A stretch of 64,000 nucleotides of DNA. Source: an uncultured Clostridium sp. Lineage in GTDB: Bacteria; Bacillota; Clostridia; Lachnospirales; Lachnospiraceae. Shown here piece by piece: positions 58,128 to 64,000 of this stretch. Positions within the stretch are counted from its first letter, which is position 1, and every line of letters begins with the position of its first letter. Position numbers and translations under genes: made by a program. A model generated the notes under the pieces. It worked only from the letters and a program-made list of their open reading frames with translations, ran no database searches and had not been told where the DNA came from. The stretch covers positions 1-64,000 of the forward strand of contig URFM01000008.1 in NCBI GenBank assembly GCA_900547035.1, given 5' to 3'.

Positions 58128-58216
58128 AGTTTTCTCCTACTCTCCTGTTTTAATAAATGATGGCTTTCTTCAAATAAACGCTCGTACGGAATTTCGTACA
58201 AAGCAATTCATTTTTA

Positions 58217-58333
58217 TGTAAGTGCTTACAATTATTCTACAAAAGTTCTGGAAATAAGTCAATAAAAAAATCGAAAACTATTGCAATATTTGCGGGAAAT
58301 ATGTATAATGATTTTAGCTGTAAGCGCTTACAG
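58217..58333. promoter_or_regulatory. Divergent promoters and two LacI operators (uxaA / lacI-uxaC)
   Basis: Plus strand: TTGCAA (58281-58286), 17 bp, TATAAT (58304-58309), with the perfect palindrome CTGTAAGCGCTTACAG (58318-58333) at the transcript start. Minus strand: TTGACT (58257-58262), 17 bp, TAGAAT (58234-58239), with TGTAAGTGCTTACA (58217-58230) at its start. Each operator has the GTAAG..CTTAC half-sites of LacI regulators. The mirrored layout means one repressor could shut both directions. Confidence 0.85.
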
Positions 58334-58350
58334 AATGTGAGGTTGATTTT

Positions 58351-59352
58351 ATGAACATCTACGACGTTTCCAAACATGCCGGCGTTTCCATCGCCACCGT
58401 ATCCAGGGTGCTCAACGGCAACCCCAATGTCAGTGACAAAACCCGCCGCAAGGTACTGGCCGTTATGGATGAGCTGGGCTATACTCCCAATGTATTTGCC
58501 CGCGGGTTGGGACTGAACACTATGAAAACTATCGGGATCATGTGCTCCGACTCCTCCGACCTCTATCTGGCAAACGCCATCTACTATCTGGAGCGGGGGC
58601 TGCGCAGCAACGGCTACGATGCCATTCTCTGCTGCACCGGATACGACCTGGAAGCAAAACAGCAGTATTTTGAACTTCTCCGTTCCAAACGGGTGGACGC
58701 CATCATTCTGGCGGGCTCCAAGTTTGTGGAGATGCGCCCCCGGGACAATGAATATATTATTGAAGCCGCAGCCAAACTTCCCATCATGCTGGTCAACGGG
58801 TATCTGGAGGGCGAGAATATTTACAGCACAATCTGCGATGACCGGGCAGCCGTCTATCAGGTAACCAGGGAACTTTTAAATTCCGGAAGGCGGAAGCTTC
58901 TTTATCTTTATACCAGCCACTCTTTCAGCGGAGTCAACAAATTGGCTGGTTTTAAAGAAGCCCACCAGCAGATGGGACTGGAAGTTCCGGATTCCATGAT
59001 CCGCCAGTGCGCCAAAGACATTTCCGTGGCCCGTGATCTCTTGTTAACGCTCCATCGGGAGGGACTGGAATTTGACGCTGTGGTCACTTCCGATGATTCT
59101 CTTGCGGTAGGGGCAGTAAAATTCGCCCACGCGGCAGGAATTTCCATTCCCGATGAGCTTTCCATCATCGGCTACAACGATTCCATCCTGGCCCGTTCCA
59201 CGGACCCGGAAATTACTTCCATTGACAGCAAAGTGGAAGCGCTTTGCTCTACTACAATCAATACGCTTATGGGTGTATTCAGCGGCAAGAATGTTCCAAG
59301 CCGGACCACCATTGCCTCTGATTTAATAAAAAGACAAACCACCAATTTTTAA
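58351..59352 (+). CDS. LacI-family regulator of uronate genes
   Basis: The product of 333 residues starts with the LacI helix-turn-helix and hinge (IYDVSKHAGVSIATVSRVLN, DKTRRKVLAVMDELGYTPN). A periplasmic-binding-like effector domain follows (TIGIMCSDSSDLYLANAIY, DGRAAV-type D-D segment ICDDRAAVYQV, DAVVTSDDSLAVGAVKFA, GYNDSILARSTDPEITS). It is divergent from uxaA and followed by uxaC, with operators over both starts. The inducer is probably a hexuronate. Confidence 0.92.
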   Translation: MNIYDVSKHAGVSIATVSRVLNGNPNVSDKTRRKVLAVMDELGYTPNVFARGLGLNTMKTIGIMCSDSSDLYLANAIYYLERGLRSNGYDAILCCTGYDLEAKQQYFELLRSKRVDAIILAGSKFVEMRPRDNEYIIEAAAKLPIMLVNGYLEGENIYSTICDDRAAVYQVTRELLNSGRRKLLYLYTSHSFSGVNKLAGFKEAHQQMGLEVPDSMIRQCAKDISVARDLLLTLHREGLEFDAVVTSDDSLAVGAVKFAHAAGISIPDELSIIGYNDSILARSTDPEITSIDSKVEALCSTTINTLMGVFSGKNVPSRTTIASDLIKRQTTNF

Positions 59353-59370
59353 TCAAGGAGGACTTCTTCT

Positions 59371-60786
59371 ATGAAACAGTTTATGGACAAGGACTTTCTC
59401 TTATCCACCGAGATGTCGCAGACTTTGTATCACCAGTTCGCTGAGAATATGCCGATTCTGGACTACCACTGCCACATCAATCCCCAGGAGATCTATGAGG
59501 ACCGCAAGTTTGAGAATATCACTCAGGTGTGGCTGGGCGGAGACCACTATAAGTGGCGTCAGATGCGCTCCAACGGTGTAGACGAAAAGTACATCACCGG
59601 CGACGGTTCCGACCGCGAGAAATTCCAGGCCTGGGCGGAGACTATGCCGAAGCTCATCGGAAATCCGCTGTATCACTGGAGCCATCTGGAGCTGCGCAGA
59701 TATTTTGGCTATGAGGGATATTTAAACGGCGACACTGCCGAGGAAGTTTGGAATCTCTGCAACGCCAAGCTGCAGGAGGACTCCATGACCGTCCGCAACA
59801 TCATCAAGCAGTCTGGCGTTACCTTAATCTGTACCACTGACGATCCCGTAGACTCTCTGGAGTGGCACAAGAAGATTGCGGAAGATCCGACCTTTGACGT
59901 ACAGGTTCTGCCTGCCTGGAGACCTGATAAGGCCATGAACGTGGAGAAGCCCACCTACGGCGAGTATATCGCTCAGCTGTCCAAGGTAAGCGGCATTGAA
60001 ATCAAGGACTTCGCTTCCCTGAAGGAAGCTCTGAAAAACCGGATGGCCTTCTTCGCCTCCATGGGCTGCTGCGTATCCGACCATGCCTTAGAATATGTGA
60101 TGTACGCTCCCGCTTCCGATGCTGAGGTAGACGCCATTCTGCAGAAGGGATTAAGAGGAGAAGCCATCTCCAAGGAAGAGGAGTTAAAGTATAAGACCGC
60201 CTACATGCTCTTCGTTGCCAGAGAGTATGTAAAACTGGGATGGGTCATGCAGATTCACTACGGCTGCAAGCGGGACAACAACGCTTACATGTTTGAGCAG
60301 CTGGGACCGGACACCGGCTACGACTGCATCAACAACTACGCTCCCAGCGCACAGATGGCTGACTTCCTGAACGCTTTAAGCGCCACCAACGACATTCCCA
60401 AGACCATCCTGTACTCCTTGAACCCTAACGACAACGCTTCCATCGGTTCCATCATCGGCTGCTTCCAGGGCGATATTCCCGGAAAGATTCAGCAGGGCTC
60501 CGCATGGTGGTTCAATGATCACAAGATTGGTATGACCGAACAGATCACCTCCCTGGCCAACCTGGGCTGCCTGGGCAACTTTGTAGGAATGCTGACCGAC
60601 TCCAGAAGCTTCCTCTCCTACACCCGTCACGAATATTTCCGCCGGATTCTCTGCGATATCTTCGGAACCTGGGTGGAGAACGGCGAGTATCCCGCAGACA
60701 TGAAGGCTCTGGAGGAGCTGGTAAAGGGAATCTGCTACAACAATGCAGTGAAGTATTTTGGATTTAAGCTGGATGTGGTGAAGTAA
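59371..60786 (+). CDS. uxaC: Glucuronate (uronate) isomerase
   Basis: The product of 471 residues converts D-glucuronate to D-fructuronate and D-galacturonate to D-tagaturonate. It has the metal motif PILDYHCHINPQEIYEDR, the TTDDPVDSL and LPAWRPDKA segments, LGWVMQIHYGCKRDNN, GSAWWFNDHKIGM and the ending LTDSRSFLSYTRHEYFRRIL. Length and motifs are those of UxaC. GGAGG precedes the ATG. It follows the LacI gene by 18 bp and has its own terminator. The next enzyme, an oxidoreductase of the UxaB type, is not in this window. Confidence 0.95.
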   Translation: MKQFMDKDFLLSTEMSQTLYHQFAENMPILDYHCHINPQEIYEDRKFENITQVWLGGDHYKWRQMRSNGVDEKYITGDGSDREKFQAWAETMPKLIGNPLYHWSHLELRRYFGYEGYLNGDTAEEVWNLCNAKLQEDSMTVRNIIKQSGVTLICTTDDPVDSLEWHKKIAEDPTFDVQVLPAWRPDKAMNVEKPTYGEYIAQLSKVSGIEIKDFASLKEALKNRMAFFASMGCCVSDHALEYVMYAPASDAEVDAILQKGLRGEAISKEEELKYKTAYMLFVAREYVKLGWVMQIHYGCKRDNNAYMFEQLGPDTGYDCINNYAPSAQMADFLNALSATNDIPKTILYSLNPNDNASIGSIIGCFQGDIPGKIQQGSAWWFNDHKIGMTEQITSLANLGCLGNFVGMLTDSRSFLSYTRHEYFRRILCDIFGTWVENGEYPADMKALEELVKGICYNNAVKYFGFKLDVVK

Positions 60787-60803
60787 ATCACCGATAGCAA
60801 TAA

Positions 60804-60841
60804 AGCAGCGCCTCAGTCTCAGACCTTGGCGCTGCTTTTTT
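60804..60841. terminator. Terminator between uxaC and rnpB
   Basis: AGCAGCGCC/GGCGCTGCT (60804-60812, 60828-60836) is followed by a T run on the plus strand. The hairpin also lies at the 3' end of rnpB on the minus strand, followed there by TTTATT, so it can act for both. Confidence 0.88.
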
Positions 60842-60842
60842 A

Positions 60843-61197
60843 ATTGAGTAAGCCTGTAAGCCGGGTTATGTCTTGGATGGCCATCTATCTAGGACTGCCG
60901 TCGCCAGCAGCCTCAAGCAACCTACCCGGAGGCTGACGGGCCGCCATATGCCTCCTGCTCGGTCTTGCTTCGGATGGGGTTTACATGTGCCCCGTCTGTT
61001 ACCAGCCGGGCGGTGGTCTCTTACACCGCCTTTCCACCCTTACCGTCCAAAGGACGGCGGTTTATTTCTGTTGCACTGTCCCTGAAGTCGCCTTCGCCAG
61101 ACGTTATCTGGCATCCTGCCCTGTGAAGCCCGGACTTTCCTCTCCCGCGCCCTTTCGTCTGCGCGGCAGCGGCCATCCGGCCTGCTCATCATTCAAA
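60843..61197 (-). ncRNA. rnpB: RNase P RNA, bacterial class A
   Basis: Read on the minus strand the stretch has the conserved 5' core GAGGAAAGTCCGGGCTTC (near 61125-61145), GGGTAAGG-type and ACAGAAA wording (ACAGAAATAAACCGCC), and the 3' core GACATAACCCGGCTTAC close to 60860. The ends GAGCAGGCC and GGCTTACTC can pair as helix P1. RNase P RNA is the catalyst that trims the 5' end of tRNA precursors. Boundaries are set from P1 and the promoter and may be off by several bases. Confidence 0.95.
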
Positions 61198-61204
61198 CGG
61201 TATC

Positions 61205-61233
61205 AGAATACCACGCATTGAGCCGTTTGTCCA
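61205..61233 (-). promoter_or_regulatory. rnpB promoter
   Basis: On the minus strand TGGACA (61228-61233) and TATTCT (61205-61210) are 17 bp apart; transcription would start near 61197. The promoter lies just after the stop of the nucleoside kinase gene at 61241. Confidence 0.7.
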
Positions 61234-61240
61234 GAAATTT

Positions 61241-62893
61241 TTACACGTTCAGACAGCTTCCTCCGATAAATTCCCGCAGAATGGAGTTTTTCGGAATATC
61301 CTCGCTGCTGACTCCCAGGAAATAGTCCAGGAATTTCAGCAGGCGCTTGGCTTCCAGATACTCCTCACAGTCTTTGGGGATTCCAAAAAGCAAAGGTTCT
61401 GCGTACTGCTTCAGCACAGACAGTTCATAAACCAGCGCAGAGTTAAACATCACATCCGCCTCCTCCTGGAAGGGAAAAATATTCTCCTCTTCTCCTTTAC
61501 GGACGGAAGGCCACATGCGGATGGTCTCTCTCGCTTTTGTTCCCCTGGTCCTGGCATCCCGCACCAGCCGGCGCAGAAGTCTGCCGTCTGTGGTAGGAAT
61601 CCGGTTGTGCTCATCAATGTTCAGCTGGGTCAGGGCGCTGATGTAAATTTTAAATTTGCTCTCTCTTGGAAGAGCGTAAGAAAGCCGGTCGTTCAGGCAG
61701 TGAATCCCCTCGATTACCAAAATATCCGACGGTCCCAATTCCATGAAGTCTCCCCGGTACTCCCGCAGCCCGGTTTTAAAATTGTAAACCGGCAGTTCCA
61801 CCCGTTTTCCCTGCAGAAGATCCGTCATATTCTGGTTAAACAGTTCCAGGTCCAGGCATTCCAGCGCTTCGAAATTATAATTCCCCTCTTCATCCCTGGG
61901 GCTGTCGTACCGATTTACAAAATAGTTATCTACGGAAATAGCATGAGGCTTCAAGCCGATGGCCTCCAGCTGCACGCTGAGCCGATGGGCGAAGGTAGTC
62001 TTTCCCGAAGAGGATGGTCCGGCAATCATGATAAACTTTACGTCCTTCCTCTCTCCTATCTGTTGGGCGATTTCCGATATTTTCTTTTCCTGAAGGGCCT
62101 CCTGAACCAAAATCAGCCTCTGCATCTGCCCGGAAGCTATACGGTCGTTCAGAGCTCCCACATTTTCCAGATCCATCTGTTTTCCCCACTGAGAAGACTC
62201 CTCCAGAACAGAGAACAGCTTCTCCTGGGGAATAAATTGAGGCAAAGTTCTGGGACTGCTCATCTGAGGCAGAAGCATCACAAAGCCCTGATGATAGGGA
62301 ATCAGGTCAAAATACCGGATGTAGCTGGTATTCTGAACCATATATCCATAGTAGTAATCCTCAAATCCCTCCAGGCTGTACAGGTTTACCCGTGAAACCC
62401 TCCGGTAGGCAAAAAGCCGGGCCTTGTCATACATCCGATGACGGCGAAACTCCTCTACCGCATCGTCCGTCCCCACGCTTCGCTTATAGATCGGAATAGC
62501 AGCCTCAGCGTATTCCTTCATTTTCTCCTTCACCTGAGCCAGCAGCTGAGGAGTTACCTGAAAATCTCCTTCCGGATCAACGAAAAATCCCTTTCCTATT
62601 GAAAAATCCACAGAAACCTTCCGGATTCGTTCCGCTCCCACAATCTCATAAAAGGCCTTCAGCATCATCAAAGTTGCGCTGCGTTGGTATGCGCTCATGC
62701 CAGGCTTATCTGCGGCAGTAATGAACTTAACTCTCCCCTCCCGGATACCCTTGTGCAGCTCCTGAAGCTTTCCATTCACATTCACCAGCAGAATATCATT
62801 TTCATAAAACTTCTGGTATTCCTCCGCCACCTGTTTCCAGGCGGTTCCCTCCGGGTAATCTTTTTTCTCCTGACCGATCTGGATTTGTATCAT
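61241..62893 (-). CDS. Nucleoside kinase with TGS/ThrRS-like N-terminal domains fused to uridine kinase
   Basis: The product of 550 residues joins three parts. They are a TGS-like start (about 1-60, IQIGQEKKDYPEGTAWKQVA), a threonyl-tRNA-synthetase-like second domain (about 60-260), and a phosphoribulokinase/uridine kinase domain (about 285-480) with Walker A IAGPSSSGKTTFA and AISVDNYFVNRYDSPRDEEG. The fusion is a known Firmicutes/Thermotoga type. It is thought to phosphorylate uridine or related nucleosides; the role of the synthetase-like part is unclear. AGGAGG precedes the ATG. The Nif3 gene lies upstream, 14 bp away, on the same strand. Confidence 0.88.
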   Translation of the reverse strand: MIQIQIGQEKKDYPEGTAWKQVAEEYQKFYENDILLVNVNGKLQELHKGIREGRVKFITAADKPGMSAYQRSATLMMLKAFYEIVGAERIRKVSVDFSIGKGFFVDPEGDFQVTPQLLAQVKEKMKEYAEAAIPIYKRSVGTDDAVEEFRRHRMYDKARLFAYRRVSRVNLYSLEGFEDYYYGYMVQNTSYIRYFDLIPYHQGFVMLLPQMSSPRTLPQFIPQEKLFSVLEESSQWGKQMDLENVGALNDRIASGQMQRLILVQEALQEKKISEIAQQIGERKDVKFIMIAGPSSSGKTTFAHRLSVQLEAIGLKPHAISVDNYFVNRYDSPRDEEGNYNFEALECLDLELFNQNMTDLLQGKRVELPVYNFKTGLREYRGDFMELGPSDILVIEGIHCLNDRLSYALPRESKFKIYISALTQLNIDEHNRIPTTDGRLLRRLVRDARTRGTKARETIRMWPSVRKGEEENIFPFQEEADVMFNSALVYELSVLKQYAEPLLFGIPKDCEEYLEAKRLLKFLDYFLGVSSEDIPKNSILREFIGGSCLNV

Positions 62894-62907
62894 GCCTCAT
62901 CCTCCTG

Positions 62908-63705
62908 TCAATAGACCCTGGCCGGCCACTGAGGCCCTGCCTGGATTACCTGAATCTTACTTCCAAGCCGTTTTTTCAGCCACTCTCCCATAAACTCCAC
63001 AAAAATATGCTCTAGGCCATAGTGTCCCGCATCGATTACGGCCATGCCTCTGGCCGCCGCATCAATCCCCTGGTGATGACTGATATCCCCAGTGATAAAA
63101 ACTTCAGCTCCCGCCTGAATAGCAGCTTCAATCTCGCTTCCGCCAGAGCCGGGGCATACTGCCGCCCGGTACATTTTTCTCTCCGCGGACTCCTCCCCGT
63201 AAACCAGCACATAAGGCAGTTCGAACTTCTCCTTTACCTCCTTTGCCAGCTGAGAAAGAGCCGTTGGTTTTTCCAAATCTCCCCATTTTCCAATTCCAAA
63301 AGGCTGGCCCCCCGCCTCACCCAACACCTCCAGAGGCTGTCCTTGAAGAATTCCAAGGCGTCCTGCCGCCAGATCCGCCATACAGCCGGGCGCCGCGTCA
63401 AAATTGGTATGCATGGCGTAATAGGATATATCCGCCTGTATCAGGCGCAGAAGACGTCTGGTTATGAAATTCTGGTTATTTACCTGCTTGACTGCCTTAA
63501 ATATCAAAGGATGATGGGTCAAAAGCAGGTCCGCTTCCACACGGACGGCTTCCTCCACAATGGGGTCCGTAGCGTCCAAAGCCACAAAGATCCGTTTGAT
63601 CTCTTTTTCTGTTCTCCCTGCAATTAGTCCGGGGTTGTCCCACTCACAAGCCCATTCTTCCGGAGCCAGCTCCCTTAAAGCTTCAATTACCTCGCTGCAC
63701 TTCAC
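62908..63705 (-). CDS. Nif3-like dinuclear metal centre protein
   Basis: The product of 265 residues belongs to the Nif3/YqfO family of ring-forming proteins with a two-metal site. Metal ligands lie in LLTHHPLIFKA, YAMHTNFDAAPG and DAGHYGLEHIF (His and Glu). GTP cyclohydrolase I type 2 is an old annotation for the family and is not well supported. The gene uses GTG with GGAGG ahead and overlaps the trmK gene by 23 bp, a pairing seen in many Firmicutes. Confidence 0.92.
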   Translation of the reverse strand: MKCSEVIEALRELAPEEWACEWDNPGLIAGRTEKEIKRIFVALDATDPIVEEAVRVEADLLLTHHPLIFKAVKQVNNQNFITRRLLRLIQADISYYAMHTNFDAAPGCMADLAAGRLGILQGQPLEVLGEAGGQPFGIGKWGDLEKPTALSQLAKEVKEKFELPYVLVYGEESAERKMYRAAVCPGSGGSEIEAAIQAGAEVFITGDISHHQGIDAAARGMAVIDAGHYGLEHIFVEFMGEWLKKRLGSKIQVIQAGPQWPARVY

Positions 63706-64000
63706 TGATGTATTCCTCCTTATGTCCCATTCGTCTTCTGGTCTTTCCGATTAATTCCAATTCCTCCCCAAGTTGCCGGAAAGCCGTTCTCTGACCTGGA
63801 GTCCACTGTTCTGCTTTTTCCAGGTCAAAGCCCTCCCGAATTCCCAGAATCCGCTTTTCCTCCTGAGCAAGGTATTCCAGCAGTACCGGGTTTTTATCCC
63901 GGATCAGACAAGGGCCGTAACGAAGTTCCTCTTTTTGCTCACACTCCATCTTTCCCCGGCTTGCCGCCATCACGGTATAAAATTTACCGTTGTCCTTAAC
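63683..64000 (-). CDS. trmK: tRNA (adenine(22)-N(1))-methyltransferase TrmK, 5' part outside the window
   Basis: Only the last 105 codons are present; the frame stays open to the window edge (VKDNGKFYTVMAASRG at the edge). That segment and the helical C-terminus (LLEYLAQEEKRILGIRE, LELIGKTRRRMG) match the C-terminal region of TrmK, which methylates N1 of A22 in tRNA. The neighbour Nif3 gene, overlapping by 23 bp, supports the call. The SAM-binding domain cannot be checked because it lies to the right of the window. Confidence 0.8.
   Translation of the reverse strand, partial: VKDNGKFYTVMAASRGKMECEQKEELRYGPCLIRDKNPVLLEYLAQEEKRILGIREGFDLEKAEQWTPGQRTAFRQLGEELELIGKTRRRMGHKEEYISEVQRGN

Noticed and set aside
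60873-61221. Open frames on the plus strand across the RNase P RNA
   Set aside because: The stretch carries the conserved RNase P core sequences on the minus strand; the frames have no protein family features.

Overview
The window looks like chromosome of a low-GC Gram-positive anaerobe, most likely a gut Lachnospiraceae (Clostridium cluster XIVa type). The reasons are strong AGGAGG ribosome binding sites, consensus sigma-A promoters with 17-bp spacers, a T-box riboswitch, rubredoxin, citrate lyase, the Entner-Doudoroff uronate pathway and YARHG/zinc-ribbon surface proteins. No tRNA, rRNA 16S/23S/5S or CRISPR array was seen. One structural RNA (RNase P, rnpB) and one Trp T-box are present. 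The last gene runs off the right edge.

Layout. (1) 1-4.95 kb is an AT-rich accessory islet. It holds a truncated IS21 istA, an IS4-type transposase translationally coupled to a small membrane protein and followed by a CFI-box protein and a coiled-coil lipoprotein, a divergent XRE repressor and two small unknown genes. (2) 5.0-16.0 kb is citrate fermentation. It has a DASS anion transporter interrupted by one in-frame UAG, citDEF, a CitMHS citrate transporter and a hybrid histidine kinase on the minus strand. Divergently there are an OmpR-type regulator, citX and citG. (3) 16.0-21.7 kb carries galactose genes galT and galK, an AraC regulator, a CPBP membrane protease and a Crp/Fnr regulator.

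(4) 21.7-31.4 kb is a single-strand operon of eight or nine genes that encodes a surface system with no name known to me. Four membrane proteins share the order cytosolic zinc ribbon(s), one membrane helix, acidic linker and ectodomain; the ectodomains are a beta-propeller-like region, a YARHG domain, a C-type lectin fold, and SH3 plus an M14 peptidase. With them are a coiled-coil zinc-ribbon protein, a membrane-anchored GH3 hydrolase, a TadZ/CpaE-like ATPase and a PP2C phosphatase. The peptidase gene is split from its zinc-ribbon/membrane anchor by an in-frame UAG. (5) 31.4-41.5 kb is housekeeping: rubredoxin, an EF-G paralogue, VanZ-like, aroF-tyrA-aroA, rarA, a ZIP transporter, a cytidylate-kinase-like protein and an isochorismatase-like hydrolase.

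(6) 41.7-45.0 kb is a Trp-specific T-box that controls a trpXYZ-type ABC importer. (7) 45.0-52.5 kb holds a lipoprotein and then a GntR-controlled mannose-family PTS operon. That operon also encodes a BtpA protein, an eIF2B-like protein and two amidohydrolase paralogues, one of which has lost several metal or catalytic residues. The pathway is unknown. (8) 52.6-60.8 kb is hexuronate catabolism: two KDG kinases, KDPG aldolase, an IclR regulator, altronate dehydratase, a LacI regulator and uronate isomerase, with readable promoters and operators; no uxaB is present. (9) 60.8-64 kb contains rnpB, a fused nucleoside kinase, Nif3 and the 3' part of trmK.
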